Below, in pieces: positions 6,472 to 15,473 of a stretch of 46,387 bases of DNA. Within the stretch, counting starts at the first letter, position 1. Each line of letters starts with the position of its first letter. The DNA is from Oscillospiraceae bacterium. GTDB taxonomy: Bacteria; Bacillota; Clostridia; Oscillospirales; Acutalibacteraceae. The DNA lies in contig SVPW01000017.1 of assembly GCA_015065645.1 (NCBI GenBank), forward strand, positions 1 through 46,387, in the 5' to 3' direction. The translations under genes and the position numbers were made by a program. The notes under the pieces are model-generated. The model saw nothing but the letters and a program-made list of their open reading frames with translations. It was not told the DNA's origin and ran no database searches.

Positions 6472-7293
6472 TTACTCCAAAATTTTAGGATTAATTATAA
6501 GCGAATGTTCGCCCTTGATTGGTTGCTTTGAAACAGCAAGTATTGGGCAACTTATTTCTGTTGTTCTACCCTCATAGGTAATATAAGCTTTATCGCAACG
6601 ATACCCCTCTAAAAGCTCACTTCCGATTACGGTATTACAGGGCAAAACACGGTATCTTGAGCTTAACTCTTCGGTGGTATATCCTCCAAGCAAAAGCTCT
6701 ACAGCGGATTTATCAGCTATAATCACCTCACCTGTGCCAAAGCTATCCTCTAAAGAATTTCCCGTATCGGAAAGAGCTGTAAAGCTTGCGGTATTACTCC
6801 CAATAAAAAGCTTTATATCACACTGCTTTGCAAAAGAAGCATTCTTTTTTAAAACAGCATTCAACAGTAAAATCAAAAAATAGCCAATCACGGAAAAAAC
6901 AATAAGGAATAACGGTGAAATATTAAAGTATACAACCGAATTATGAATTATTATTCCGTTTAAATTAAATAATTGCCAAACCGCAAGCATCCCCCCGGCA
7001 TAACCAACAGAAACCGCAAAGAAAACAGCTGTTGCCCGAAAAAAACGCTTATATGTACCAAACCCGAATGCAGTAAAAGACAGTAATAAACAAATAAAAA
7101 TGCGTATTATAAGCTCCCAAAAAACATTAAGCGGCGGTAAAAAAATTGTAATAGAAGAAAGTCCACCAAGAAAAGCTGCCAAAATATGCCTTATTATTCG
7201 AGTGCCCGATTTTATTAATCTTGCAGTTATTGCAAGTAAAAAATAATCAACAGTCATATTCAGCAGCACCAAAATATCGGCATACACAATCAT
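6472..7293 (-). CDS. spoIIGA: Sigma-E processing peptidase SpoIIGA
   Basis: The 273-residue protein has five or so N-terminal membrane segments (about 1-150) and a C-terminal aspartic-protease-like domain. The active-site motif SDTGNS, with Asp176, is intact. It cleaves the pro-sequence of SigE at the sporulation septum. It is the first gene of the spoIIG operon. The ATG at 7293 is preceded by GGGAGATGG. Its promoter region shows two Spo0A-type boxes. Confidence 0.96.
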   Translation of the reverse strand: MIVYADILVLLNMTVDYFLLAITARLIKSGTRIIRHILAAFLGGLSSITIFLPPLNVFWELIIRIFICLLLSFTAFGFGTYKRFFRATAVFFAVSVGYAGGMLAVWQLFNLNGIIIHNSVVYFNISPLFLIVFSVIGYFLILLLNAVLKKNASFAKQCDIKLFIGSNTASFTALSDTGNSLEDSFGTGEVIIADKSAVELLLGGYTTEELSSRYRVLPCNTVIGSELLEGYRCDKAYITYEGRTTEISCPILAVSKQPIKGEHSLIINPKILE

Positions 7294-7311
7294 AAAACCA
7301 TCTCCCTATTA

Positions 7312-7369
7312 AGTATACTCTAAGGAGTGCGTGGAATATGTCGAAAGGTATAGTAATGTTTTGTCGAAA
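7312..7369 (-). promoter_or_regulatory. spoIIG promoter with two Spo0A boxes
   Basis: The -10 TATACT is at 7312-7317 (minus strand). TGTCGAA boxes on the plus strand at 7339-7345 and 7362-7368 are direct repeats 23 bases apart and match the 0A box core. The nearer box supplies TCGACA in the -35 role, 21 bases from the -10. This long spacing is reminiscent of the Bacillus subtilis spoIIG promoter, where Spo0A activates sigma-A polymerase at an overlong spacer. Confidence 0.8.
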
Positions 7370-7531
7370 GCTGAAAAACCGCACAGCCAAGCCAATTCTA
7401 CTGTGAGTAGAATTTAAAAAATCAATTCTATTTTCCATTTTGCAAATAATAGAATGAAATTTGCGTTATTTATGATGAAATTTTCCAATAATGAATGTAT
7501 AATGGTAACATCACTTTTAAGGAGATTTTTT

Positions 7532-8404
7532 ATGAGTTATCAAATCATTACTGATTCCTGTGCAAATCTTACCGATGCACAAATTGCCGATTACGGCGTA
7601 AAAATCATTTCGCTTAAATACTGTGTTGCAGGCACAGATTATGACAGTTATATCCCCGGTGTTAAAACTGATAATAAAGAAATATTCCGCAAGCTTCGTG
7701 AAAAAGAAAAAATCACCACATCCTTAGTTTCAAGAGGACAATGTGATGATGTTATATTACCGTTAATCGAAAGCGGTAGCGATGTACTTATTCTTTCATT
7801 TTCTTCCGGACTTTCCGGTTCATATCAAAATGTTTCTACAGCTTGTGAGGATTACCGTGAACAGTTCCCTGAGCGCAAGATAATTGTAATAGATACACTC
7901 TGTGCTTCTTTAGGACAGGGACTTTTAACATACTTTGCAGTTAAAATGCAGCGTGAAGGAAAAGACATTGAAGAAGTTGCAAAGGCTATTGATGAATTAA
8001 AAGCAAATCTTTGCCATATTTTCACCATTGATGACCTTTTCTTCCTTAAAAGAGGAGGAAGGCTCTCAGGCTCAAGTGCTGTTTTTGGAACACTGCTTAA
8101 CATAAAACCTATGCTCCATACCGCTGATGACGGTAGGCTTTATGTTACGGGCAAGGTTCGTGGAAGAGCAGCTGCATTAAAGGGAATTGTTGACAGTCTT
8201 GAAGAACACGGCTTTGACAAGAGCAAAAATCCCGAAGTATTTATAAGCCATGGTGACTGTGAGGATGAAGCACTAAAGGTTGCCGCAGATGTTAAGGAAA
8301 AATACGGTGTGGAGGTGCAGGTAACTAACTGCCTTGACCCTGTTATCGGCTCACATGCAGGCCCGGGAACAATAGCAATTTTCTTTATAGGAAATAACAG
8401 ATAA
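7532..8404 (+). CDS. DegV family protein (fatty-acid binding)
   Basis: The 290-residue protein starts [14 protein letters not shown], the DegV signature. It contains the TSLVSRGQ and [14 protein letters not shown] motifs that line the lipid pocket, and a C-terminal [22 protein letters not shown] part. DegV/FakB proteins bind a fatty acid and present it to the kinase FakA for phosphorylation. No fakA is in the window, so the link is from family knowledge. The ATG at 7532 follows AAGGAG at 7519-7524; a longer reading from 7454 overlaps the -10 (TATAAT at 7498-7503) and is rejected. Confidence 0.92.
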   Translation: MSYQIITDSCANLTDAQIADYGVKIISLKYCVAGTDYDSYIPGVKTDNKEIFRKLREKEKITTSLVSRGQCDDVILPLIESGSDVLILSFSSGLSGSYQNVSTACEDYREQFPERKIIVIDTLCASLGQGLLTYFAVKMQREGKDIEEVAKAIDELKANLCHIFTIDDLFFLKRGGRLSGSSAVFGTLLNIKPMLHTADDGRLYVTGKVRGRAAALKGIVDSLEEHGFDKSKNPEVFISHGDCEDEALKVAADVKEKYGVEVQVTNCLDPVIGSHAGPGTIAIFFIGNNR

Positions 8405-8427
8405 TAAAAATTTAATATCAATAAAAG

Positions 8428-8476
8428 AAAACTACCTGAAAAAAGAGATTGTACTTCTCTTTTTCGGGTAGTTTTG
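8428..8476. terminator. Convergent terminator
   Basis: A long stem, AAAACTACCTGAAAAAAGAG with CTCTTTTTCGGGTAGTTTT, lies between degV-like (+) and thiT (-). A- and T-rich flanks on both sides let it work in both directions. Confidence 0.85.
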
Positions 8477-8504
8477 TGTTATTTTGTGCTAAAACGCAGG
8501 GTGA

Positions 8505-9074
8505 TTATTCCACGCCTGCAAAGCGTTTAATTTGTTTTGAACGGAATAAAAGTACCGCTCCAATTACTGTAAGTATAAGTTCAGGCAGCATATATGCACC
8601 GTTATAACAAAGCGAATATACCCACACATTTGCCCACGGGCACCAAATATCAAATATAATAACACCCGAAATATAATGGCAGATAAAACGCAAAATTATT
8701 GCAAAAGCAGTGCCGATACATACACCCATATACCCATTTTTACGCCATATTCCCGCAAAGCCAACAACAGTGTAAGCAATTATGTAATCAAGCAACAATG
8801 TGCCAATAAGGCTTGCAGGTGTAAGACCCCAGCTCAATACCTCGCCAAGGCTTAAAAAAAGCTGTAAAGCGGATGAAACAAATGCCGCAACCAAGCCCCA
8901 CGGAAGCCCGTACATAACCGAAATAAAGGCATTAGGCAGCATACTCAGCGGTGTTATTGATCCGCCAAGAGGCATTTCCCACACTTTAATTAGGCTTAAA
9001 ACCGTACCCAAAGCAATCATAACAGCGCATACGGTAATTTTATATATAGATTTTTGTTTTGAATTAACATTCAT
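8505..9074 (-). CDS. thiT: Thiamine transporter ThiT (ECF S component)
   Basis: The 189-residue, six-helix membrane protein begins with a short polar leader and then ITVCAVMIALGTVLSLIKVWEMPLGGSITPLSMLPN, typical of ThiT (YuaJ). The aromatic-rich region YSLCYNGAYMLPE near the end belongs to the thiamine pocket. It is the substrate-binding S component that works with a shared ECF energising module, whose genes are not in the window. A TPP riboswitch upstream independently supports thiamine as the substrate. The RBS is AAGGAG before the ATG at 9074. Confidence 0.95.
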   Translation of the reverse strand: MNVNSKQKSIYKITVCAVMIALGTVLSLIKVWEMPLGGSITPLSMLPNAFISVMYGLPWGLVAAFVSSALQLFLSLGEVLSWGLTPASLIGTLLLDYIIAYTVVGFAGIWRKNGYMGVCIGTAFAIILRFICHYISGVIIFDIWCPWANVWVYSLCYNGAYMLPELILTVIGAVLLFRSKQIKRFAGVE

Positions 9075-9223
9075 TTTTTTAAAATTCTCCTTTCATTGCA
9101 AAACGAAGAATTTTGTTATCCAAACAGCGAAAGCCGGCTTTTTCGTAGACTTGAAATACAAAAAATTCCACATTTTGCATGTGCCTTACACGGCACATTT
9201 TTTGCAATTCCCCTGTTTTGGAT
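9075..9223 (-). other. Long thiT leader downstream of the riboswitch terminator
   Basis: About 150 bases lie between the riboswitch terminator and the ATG. They contain an ATGTGCC/GGCACAT hairpin and a GAAAGCCGGCTTTC palindrome, and no convincing ORF. No function was recognised. Confidence 0.5.
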
Positions 9224-9255
9224 AAAAAAAGCCGCAGGCAAGAAAGCCTGCGGCA
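9224..9255 (-). terminator. Riboswitch-controlled terminator
   Basis: Minus-strand GCCGCAGGC and GCCTGCGGC arms are followed by seven T. They lie directly downstream of the TPP aptamer, so thiamine pyrophosphate should attenuate thiT transcription. Confidence 0.88.
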
Positions 9256-9271
9256 ATACATCTGCTGTATT

Positions 9272-9368
9272 TTCCTACGGCGGCATTATCCGCATCAGGT
9301 CACAGGTCGAAATCATAGCCGTTTTATGCGGCGGATTCCCTCTCAGCCCAAGTTTCATTGAGCTCCCT
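9272..9368 (-). promoter_or_regulatory. TPP riboswitch (THI element)
   Basis: The minus strand reads GGGAGC, then GGGCTGAGAGGGA, then ACCTGATGCGGATAATGCCG and GTAGGAA: the conserved P2/J and P4/P5 parts of the TPP aptamer in the right order. It lies between a consensus promoter and the terminator upstream of thiT. Confidence 0.96.
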
Positions 9369-9381
9369 ACTTGCAAGGTGT

Positions 9382-9410
9382 ATTATAACACCATTTTTTT
9401 AATTTGTCAA
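9382..9410 (-). promoter_or_regulatory. thiT promoter
   Basis: Perfect TTGACA (9405-9410), 17 bases, then TATAAT (9382-9387) on the minus strand, just upstream of the riboswitch. Confidence 0.85.
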
Positions 9411-9417
9411 CAAATTT

Positions 9418-9912
9418 TCAAATTACAATAAAGCCTAAGACACCAAAAATCACAGCCGAAAGAGCACCGCTTACAACATCTTTTATAAAATGCACCCCAC
9501 AAAGCACGCGGCTTACAGCAAGCAAGGTACCAAAAACAAATACCGCAATTCCTAACGGCACACAAACATAAAGAGCCGCAAAACCTATTATAAATGCAGA
9601 AAAAGTATGCCTTGAAGGAAAAGAATTGCCCTTTGTTTTTTTATTATAAAGCGGAGTTATATCATACTTTTCATAAGGGCGAGGCATATTAAGAAGATGC
9701 CTTACCACACTCACAGCAACAAACGAAACTGCCGGAACCAAAACCACATACCAAAGTGCCGAACGATTAAAAAATGCAAGGTATAAAATGAGCAACGGAT
9801 AAAATGCGTAAACAAAATAGGTTATTATTTTACCTGTTAAAACAATAAGCTGTGCAATATTGTTATTTGCAGATACAGCCAATAACATTCTTTTATAAGA
9901 TTTTTCTTTCAT
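9418..9912 (-). CDS. PAP2 family membrane phosphatase
   Basis: The 164-residue protein has about five membrane segments. Its three phosphatase motifs are RHLLNMPRP, PSRH and SRVLCGVHFIKD. These fit the R/K-x6-RP, PSGH-like and SR-x5-H-x3-D motifs of lipid phosphate phosphatases, with Ser-Arg-His in the middle motif. It probably dephosphorylates a membrane lipid such as undecaprenyl diphosphate or phosphatidylglycerol phosphate; which one is unknown. It lies 21 bases after the SGNH lipoprotein gene and is probably co-transcribed with it. Confidence 0.88.
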   Translation of the reverse strand: MKEKSYKRMLLAVSANNNIAQLIVLTGKIITYFVYAFYPLLILYLAFFNRSALWYVVLVPAVSFVAVSVVRHLLNMPRPYEKYDITPLYNKKTKGNSFPSRHTFSAFIIGFAALYVCVPLGIAVFVFGTLLAVSRVLCGVHFIKDVVSGALSAVIFGVLGFIVI

Positions 9913-9933
9913 CTTTTCTCCCGATAAGCTTTT

Positions 9934-10788
9934 TTATTTGGTTACCGTTTTATATTCTTCAGTGATTGACGGTGTTTCAAACACAACTCTTTTAGCTGCC
10001 TCACACAGTATATCTGCCTTTTCTTGAGACAATCTGCCTGTATAAGAAACGGTTGTGGGGTTTAGGTTAAAAATCTTTGCAAACAGTGTAGTTGCAGCAA
10101 GATAACTTCCCTCATAGGAAGGATGAGACTTATCTAAATTATAAAGCTCAATATCACTATGATTAGTAAAAACATCATAAAAAGCAAGACCCGCATGCGC
10201 TACATCAATTTCAAGCTCATCACCTATTGTTTGATAAGATGCAGCAAGTTTCCATGTCATGGTTTCATTTGTAAAAGAGTATTTATTAAGCTCTGTACTA
10301 CCGGTCTTTCGTCCCCAAGTGGAGTATAATATAGGCTTTGCACCCGTTTTCCGTATTCTTTCCGCAAGATTGCGTACAGCATCATAAAATTTATTCACAT
10401 CACCCTCAAGGGTCGGACGCAAACTTTGCTCTTGTAAAATTATATAATCATACCTCTTATCACTTTTAAGCACACTTTCCACCCGTGCACCAAATTCATC
10501 CGAAGGCTCAGCAAACTCAGAAAGCTTATGACCGCCATTTGTGATAGCATTAACCTCTACCTTATATCCTGCCGAAATGGCAAACTGCTTAAAAATTGCG
10601 GTAGGCATATCGTTATAATATGTATAACTATTTCCTATAAATAATATTGAATATGTTTTTTCCACCGCTGTATCCTCCTTATTTTGTGTTGAGGTATCTT
10701 TACCGGATGCTATTTTTGCATCGCCGCACCCTATCGTAAAAAGCATTACAAAAACCAATAAAAGGTTAATTAATACACGCCTAATCAT
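9934..10788 (-). CDS. SGNH-hydrolase-like lipoprotein (DUF4886 type)
   Basis: The 284-residue lipoprotein has a signal MIRRVLINLLLVFVMLFTIGC (lipobox TIGC, Cys21). The SGNH blocks follow: IGNSYTYYND with the nucleophile Ser near residue 54, a Gly block (TNGGHK), LQEQS, and DKSHPS carrying the catalytic Asp and His (about 219 and 222). All key residues are present, so it should be an esterase or deacetylase acting outside the cell on an unknown carbohydrate or lipid. ATG 10788 is preferred over ATG 10806. The promoter TTGATA-N17-TAGAAT (10844-10849, 10821-10826) would put the start of transcription near 10814, leaving almost no leader for the earlier ATG. Confidence 0.82.
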   Translation of the reverse strand: MIRRVLINLLLVFVMLFTIGCGDAKIASGKDTSTQNKEDTAVEKTYSILFIGNSYTYYNDMPTAIFKQFAISAGYKVEVNAITNGGHKLSEFAEPSDEFGARVESVLKSDKRYDYIILQEQSLRPTLEGDVNKFYDAVRNLAERIRKTGAKPILYSTWGRKTGSTELNKYSFTNETMTWKLAASYQTIGDELEIDVAHAGLAFYDVFTNHSDIELYNLDKSHPSYEGSYLAATTLFAKIFNLNPTTVSYTGRLSQEKADILCEAAKRVVFETPSITEEYKTVTK

Positions 10789-10820
10789 CAAAATTCCACT
10801 CTGCATAATTCTTTTTATTA

Positions 10821-10849
10821 ATTCTAACAGATAATATACACATTATCAA
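10821..10849 (-). promoter_or_regulatory. Promoter of the SGNH/PAP2 operon
   Basis: Minus-strand TTGATA (10844-10849), 17 bases, then TAGAAT (10821-10826). Confidence 0.6.
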
Positions 10850-10898
10850 ATATTAATATATTTATAATCATATAACATTTATTTTATAAAATAAAATG

Positions 10899-10927
10899 CT
10901 GACAAAGTAAAAAAAGTATGATATAAT
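10899..10927 (+). promoter_or_regulatory. xpt promoter
   Basis: CTGACA (10899-10904), 17 bases, then TATAAT (10922-10927). No purine riboswitch is visible in the 37-base leader. Confidence 0.75.
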
Positions 10928-10964
10928 GTGTAAAATGTATATTATTAGCAAAGGCGGGGTTTTT

Positions 10965-11549
10965 ATGAATTTTTTGGAAGAACGTATTATAAAGGACGGC
11001 ACTGTAAAACCGGGCAATGTTTTAAAGGTTGATAATTTCTTAAATCATCAGATGGATGTTGCGCTTTTGGACGAAATCGGTCGTGAGTTCAAACGCAGAT
11101 TTAATGACTGCAAGATTACCAAAGTGCTCACCATTGAGGCTTCCGGAATAGCTATTGCATACCCTGTGGCAAGGGAATTTGGAGTGCCTATGGTTTTTGC
11201 TAAAAAATCAAAATCCGTAAATATTGACGGCGATGTTTATGTAGCAGAGGTTGAGTCATTTACACATAAAAATAAGAATAATGTTATTGTTTCAAAAAGG
11301 TTTTTAAATTCTGACGACCATGTGCTTATTATAGATGACTTTTTGGCAAACGGCTGTGCTTTGCAGGGACTTATTTCTATTTGCGAATCCGCAGGAGCTA
11401 CCGTTGAAGGACTTGGAATAGCTATTGAAAAAGGCTTTCAGATTGGTGGCAGGGTCATCCGCAACTTAGGCTACCGTTTAGAATCGCTTGCAATAGTTGA
11501 CGGAATGAATGCTGAAACGGGTGAAATTAATTTTAGAGAGCAAAAATAA
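10965..11549 (+). CDS. xpt: Xanthine phosphoribosyltransferase
   Basis: The 194-residue protein aligns over its whole length with Xpt. It starts [14 protein letters not shown], contains FLNHQMD and AKKSKS, has the PRPP-binding loop [14 protein letters not shown] near residues 125-138, and ends with the [15 protein letters not shown] region. It salvages xanthine to XMP with PRPP in the cytoplasm. The ATG at 10965 with AAGGCGGGG upstream is chosen; a reading from 10926 would start inside the -10 element. It converges with the DUF89 gene, with one base between the stops. Confidence 0.95.
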   Translation: MNFLEERIIKDGTVKPGNVLKVDNFLNHQMDVALLDEIGREFKRRFNDCKITKVLTIEASGIAIAYPVAREFGVPMVFAKKSKSVNIDGDVYVAEVESFTHKNKNNVIVSKRFLNSDDHVLIIDDFLANGCALQGLISICESAGATVEGLGIAIEKGFQIGGRVIRNLGYRLESLAIVDGMNAETGEINFREQK

Positions 11550-11550
11550 T

Positions 11551-12432
11551 TTATTTCATCCTTAAATCATTAATCAGCATACCGGTGTATTGAGGAACAC
11601 CAAATCTATTGGCAAAAAATTTGCACTTACACATAAAAATATAGTATATATTTTTGCCGCAAAAACACAGCGTTTCAAAATTCCCCTGTCCTTTTGCAAT
11701 TATTACATCTGCATTATTTATTTTTTCAAGTGCGACCGCCGATATTTTTCCAAGGCTGTTTCCCGCAACACCCGAACCATTACCAATTACAGGTGCTATC
11801 TCAGGCATTCCCACCTGCAAAGCATCCTCCATAGTTGCATCATTTAAAACATTTTTACCCCTTACAATTACCTGAAGCTCTATTTTAGGAAATTGCAATT
11901 TTATCTGTTTTAAAAACTGCTTATCAAGTGCTATTTCGCCGCAATTATCAGTGAGATAAACAAGCTTTTTAGCGGTTTTAAGGTCATTTTTTAAATTATT
12001 ATATTCTAAATTATTAATTTCTATTTCCTGTGCATTTTCAAGCATATCCGAAAGCTTATTTTCGTCAACACTGTTCATGGCACCAAAATCTATGTAATTC
12101 CCAAGCATTGCATACTTTAAAGCGGCACAAAGTTTATCCTTAGAATCTTGTATTTTTGTGTTTATCTGCGTTTCTTTTGAGAGCATCAATTCATTAAAAT
12201 AACGCTTGATTTCGGTAAAATCCTCAGAACAACCAAAAATCTCAGCATACAATTCGGTTATCTGCTCAGTAATTTCAGGTGCACTGACCTGCGGTTCTGC
12301 TTCATATATCATTTTAAGAAGCTCTTTAGCATATTTAAGTTTTAAGCTTTCATCCGCATTTTGAGGTATCTTTTTAAGGTGTTTATCCAAAAGACAGCTT
12401 ATACACTCAAAATTAAGCCTTGTATTTTCCAT
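11551..12432 (-). CDS. DUF89/ARMT1-like metal-dependent phosphatase
   Basis: The 293-residue protein has the N-terminal C-x-x-C of prokaryotic DUF89 proteins (Cys10, Cys13). Conserved boxes of the catalytic domain follow: YLTDNCGEIALD near residues 163-174, ND-x-T-M-ED, and IIAKGQGNFETL. The family hydrolyses phosphate from damaged phosphometabolites (damage-pre-emption). The ATG at 12432 has AGGAG 8 bases upstream; the GTG two codons earlier would be too close to it. No operon partner is visible. Confidence 0.87.
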   Translation of the reverse strand: MENTRLNFECISCLLDKHLKKIPQNADESLKLKYAKELLKMIYEAEPQVSAPEITEQITELYAEIFGCSEDFTEIKRYFNELMLSKETQINTKIQDSKDKLCAALKYAMLGNYIDFGAMNSVDENKLSDMLENAQEIEINNLEYNNLKNDLKTAKKLVYLTDNCGEIALDKQFLKQIKLQFPKIELQVIVRGKNVLNDATMEDALQVGMPEIAPVIGNGSGVAGNSLGKISAVALEKINNADVIIAKGQGNFETLCFCGKNIYYIFMCKCKFFANRFGVPQYTGMLINDLRMK

Positions 12433-12500
12433 TTTCACTTCTCCTAATTGAATTACAAAGATTATACCACATTTATAATATTAAAACAACAGTATAAAGC

Positions 12501-12535
12501 AAAAAATCTCCGAACCATAGTTCGGAGATTTTTTA
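12501..12535. terminator. Terminator of the oxygen-defence operon
   Basis: ATCTCCGAAC and GTTCGGAGAT arms with A6 and T6 flanks lie 13 bases after the rubredoxin stop. The element is symmetric enough for both directions. Confidence 0.9.
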
Positions 12536-12547
12536 GTTTTTTGATAA

Positions 12548-12703
12548 TTATTCTTCGCTGAAACTATCCTTACCTACTCCGCAAAGGGGGCAAGCAAAAT
12601 CTTCTGGAAGATCCTCAAACTTTGTACCTGCGGCAATACCGTTATCGGGATCACCTACGGTTTCATCATAAACCCAACCGCATACATCACATACATATTT
12701 CAT
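12548..12703 (-). CDS. Rubredoxin
   Basis: This is a complete 51-residue rubredoxin. [14 protein letters not shown] carries Cys5 and Cys8, [20 protein letters not shown] follows, then CPLCG carries Cys38 and Cys41. The four Cys hold one iron, making it a small one-electron carrier. It is the last gene of an operon with flavodiiron protein, superoxide reductase and ferritin, and is their likely electron donor. GGAGGTG lies 7 bases before the ATG. It lies 23 bases downstream of ferritin. Confidence 0.97.
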   Translation of the reverse strand: MKYVCDVCGWVYDETVGDPDNGIAAGTKFEDLPEDFACPLCGVGKDSFSEE

Positions 12704-12726
12704 TTCTTTCACCTCCGAAAATTTCT

Positions 12727-13236
12727 TTAAAGCACCAATGACGGTGCGCTGTAAACACGAGTTCCAAGCTCTTGATTGAGCATATAAAGACTCTTTGGAT
12801 CACTGCCGAAAAGCTCCATTTTAGAGATGAGGTCATTTGCATTTGTTTCCTCTTCTCCCTGCTCCTTTACAAACCAATCAAGGAATTGCATTGTACGGAA
12901 ATCCCTTACATCATAAGCGGCACCGTAAATATCATTAATAAGGCTTGTTACATATTTTTCATGCTCAAGACCTGCCTGCAATACATCCATATGGCTTTCA
13001 AAAACCTTATCGGGCTTAGCAATGGCATCAAGTGTTACGGTTTGATTTTCATTCTGCAAATATGCATAGAAAAGCATTGCGTGATCTCTTTCCTCCTGAG
13101 CCTGAATCATATACCAATTTGCAAAGCCATCAAGACCCTTTGCTTTAAAATAATTGGAAAAATCCAGGTAAAGATATGCCGAATAAAACTCTTTATTAAT
13201 CTGCTGATTTAACAATTCATGTACTTTAACATCCAT
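12727..13236 (-). CDS. Bacterial non-heme ferritin
   Basis: The 169-residue protein matches FtnA in length. Ferroxidase ligands are visible in [17 protein letters not shown] (Glu near 17), QEERDHAM (Glu and His near 50-53), EHEKYVT (Glu near 94) and VKEQGEEE (near 127-130). It oxidises Fe(II) and stores it in a 24-mer shell, lowering Fenton chemistry. It sits 14 bases after the superoxide reductase gene, with GGAG before the ATG. Confidence 0.96.
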   Translation of the reverse strand: MDVKVHELLNQQINKEFYSAYLYLDFSNYFKAKGLDGFANWYMIQAQEERDHAMLFYAYLQNENQTVTLDAIAKPDKVFESHMDVLQAGLEHEKYVTSLINDIYGAAYDVRDFRTMQFLDWFVKEQGEEETNANDLISKMELFGSDPKSLYMLNQELGTRVYSAPSLVL

Positions 13237-13250
13237 TTTAATTTACTCCT

Positions 13251-13631
13251 TTAAATATCTGTTTTCCAAAGACCGTGAAGATTGCAATAGGCGTATACCG
13301 CAACAGGTGTTTCATCAGCCAAAGCAAAATTTACAACCGGTTCGCTTCCTGCGGTAAGATTTTTACGCTGACCGCCACGGTCGGTTTGAAGATACACCCA
13401 AACGATACTGTGCTCTTCGGTCATGGGATGAGAAACCTCACCTACTGTAACCTTAACGCAGTTATCCTCCACCGAAACAACGGGAATGTGTTTTTCGTGG
13501 CTTGCTTCAACCGTTCCCGGCTCCATCTTGGTCATCTTTTGACCACAGCACATCATTGGAACACCGGCATCGTTTATCATTCCGATAATATTGCCGCAAT
13601 GCTCACAAATATAAAATCTGTTTTCAATCAT
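13251..13631 (-). CDS. Desulfoferrodoxin (superoxide reductase, two-iron type)
   Basis: The 126-residue protein has an N-terminal desulforedoxin domain (Cys9, Cys12, Cys28, Cys29) and a C-terminal superoxide reductase domain. The catalytic His4Cys iron ligands (about His48, His68, His74, His119 and Cys116) and the Glu-Lys-His-Ile-Pro loop are intact. It reduces superoxide to peroxide using electrons from rubredoxin, without making oxygen. AGGAGG precedes the ATG. It is the second gene of the oxygen-defence operon. Confidence 0.96.
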   Translation of the reverse strand: MIENRFYICEHCGNIIGMINDAGVPMMCCGQKMTKMEPGTVEASHEKHIPVVSVEDNCVKVTVGEVSHPMTEEHSIVWVYLQTDRGGQRKNLTAGSEPVVNFALADETPVAVYAYCNLHGLWKTDI

Positions 13632-13651
13632 AAAATACCTCCTGAAAAATA

Positions 13652-15442
13652 TTATTTTATTTCTTCAAAATCGGCAGCGCCGTGTTTGCAAAGTGGACAG
13701 ATAAAATCTTCCGGTAAGGTTTCACCCTCATAAATATAACCGCATATCTTGCATACATAACCCTTTTTGCCCTGTGTTTGAGGCTTTGGTTTTACATTGT
13801 TTTGATAATAGGTATATGTCATAGTTTCCCTATCAGAAATAACCCTTGCCTCAGCAACAGAGCAAATAAACATACCATGAGTATCAAGGTCTACATACCT
13901 TTCCACCTTTAAAGACATAAATGAATTTATGTGACGAGGCAGGAATACAAGGCCGTTATCAGAGCGAAGCGGTTCACAATCTGCAAATTTATCAACATTT
14001 CTTCCGCTTACAAAACCAAATTTTTCAAACACGGAAAATGGTGCATCCACAGTAAGGCAATTAATATTCATTTTACCTGTTTGCTTAATAACATGGTGTG
14101 AATAATTTTCCTTATTAATGGTAACGGCAATTTGGTTTGGTGTATTTGTAACCTGTGTTACGGTATTAACGATAAGTCCGTTATCCTTTTTGCCGTCATT
14201 TGATGTTACAACATACAGACCGTAACCAATATTGAAAAGTGCGGTTAAATCGTTTTTGTTTGCAGTGGAATCCTGCTTAGCGAGGTAATCCTTGCAAAGC
14301 TCGTCCGCAAGAGAATTAAGCTGAGCCATACTCTCCTCATTAAGAGCTGAAAGTATTTTTACGGTGGTTTCCGTATAGGTTAAGTTTTTGCTTTTTTCAA
14401 ACATTCCCTTCATAACCTTAGCCGCAAGTGGTGCCCAGCTTCCGTTTTCTATGAAAGCTACGGTGCGATTTTGGAAATTGCGCTCTGTTAAATGATTTAT
14501 AAACTCACGCATAAACGGGAAAATTTCGGCATTATAGGTGGTTGTGGCAAGCACCAATTTGCCATAACGGAAAGCATCTTCAACAGCCTCAGCCATATCA
14601 CAACGGGCAAGGTCATTTACCACAACCTTAGGGCAACCGTTTTCTTTAAGCTTTTCTGCAAGAAGCATTACTGCCTTTTTAGTATTACCATAAACCGAAG
14701 TATAAGCAATAACTATACCGTCATCCTCAACATCATAGCTTGACCATGTATTATATAAGCCAAGATAATAACCTAAGTTTTCTTTGAGTATGGGTCCGTG
14801 AAGGGGGCATATTGCGCTGATATCAAGACCTGCCGCTTTTTTAAGCAAGCTCTGAACCTGAGCACCGTATTTTCCAACAATGCCTATATAATAACGCCTT
14901 GCTTCACATGCCCAATCCTCCTCAACATCCAAAGCACCGAACTTACCGAAGCCATCTGCCGAGAAAAGAACCTTATCGGTACTATCATAGGTTACAATAA
15001 CCTCAGGCCAATGAACCATTGGAGCTGTTACAAAGGTGAGATTATGCTTTCCCAAAGAAAGTGTATCACCCTCACCTACTACTATTTGCTTATCTGCAAA
15101 ATCTGTACCAAAAAAGTTTTTCATCATTGCAAACGCCTTTGAAGATGCCACAATTTTAGTATCGGTATAAATTTTTGCAAAATTCATAATATTTGCCGAA
15201 TGGTCAGGCTCCATATGCTGAATTATAAGATAATCGGGCTTTTTGCCACCTATGGTATTCTGTATATTATCAAGCCATTCGTGAGTAAATACCGCATCTA
15301 CAGTATCCATAATTGCGATTTTTTCATCCATTATCACATAGGAATTATAAGACATACCGTTAGGCACAACATACTGCCCTTCAAAAAGGTCTATCTTATG
15401 GTCATTTACTCCGATATACTTGATATCGTTTGTAATATTCAT
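13652..15442 (-). CDS. Four-domain flavodiiron protein with flavin reductase and rubredoxin domains
   Basis: The 596-residue protein has, in order, a metallo-beta-lactamase diiron domain, a flavodoxin domain (IVIAYTSVYGNTKKAV, about 243-390), a flavin-reductase-like domain (about 405-555) and a C-terminal rubredoxin (C564, C567, C582, C585). The diiron ligands H76-x-E78-x-D80-H81, H144, D163 and H215 are all present. It should reduce oxygen (or NO) to water (or N2O), with built-in electron-transfer domains. The ATG at 15442 follows GGAGGG; the upstream extension to 15493 overlaps the promoter. It is the first gene of the operon with superoxide reductase, ferritin and rubredoxin. Confidence 0.94.
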   Translation of the reverse strand: MNITNDIKYIGVNDHKIDLFEGQYVVPNGMSYNSYVIMDEKIAIMDTVDAVFTHEWLDNIQNTIGGKKPDYLIIQHMEPDHSANIMNFAKIYTDTKIVASSKAFAMMKNFFGTDFADKQIVVGEGDTLSLGKHNLTFVTAPMVHWPEVIVTYDSTDKVLFSADGFGKFGALDVEEDWACEARRYYIGIVGKYGAQVQSLLKKAAGLDISAICPLHGPILKENLGYYLGLYNTWSSYDVEDDGIVIAYTSVYGNTKKAVMLLAEKLKENGCPKVVVNDLARCDMAEAVEDAFRYGKLVLATTTYNAEIFPFMREFINHLTERNFQNRTVAFIENGSWAPLAAKVMKGMFEKSKNLTYTETTVKILSALNEESMAQLNSLADELCKDYLAKQDSTANKNDLTALFNIGYGLYVVTSNDGKKDNGLIVNTVTQVTNTPNQIAVTINKENYSHHVIKQTGKMNINCLTVDAPFSVFEKFGFVSGRNVDKFADCEPLRSDNGLVFLPRHINSFMSLKVERYVDLDTHGMFICSVAEARVISDRETMTYTYYQNNVKPKPQTQGKKGYVCKICGYIYEGETLPEDFICPLCKHGAADFEEIK

Positions 15443-15473
15443 TTTTAATCCCTCCGAAAAAAATATTTCGTTT

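Noticed and set aside
9096-9431. Plus-strand ORF of 111 residues antisense to the thiT leader
   Set aside because: It lies wholly on the TPP riboswitch and its terminator, with no homology and no RBS.
10860-10964. Possible purine riboswitch before xpt
   Set aside because: The leader after the mapped -10 is only about 30 bases and lacks the aptamer core.
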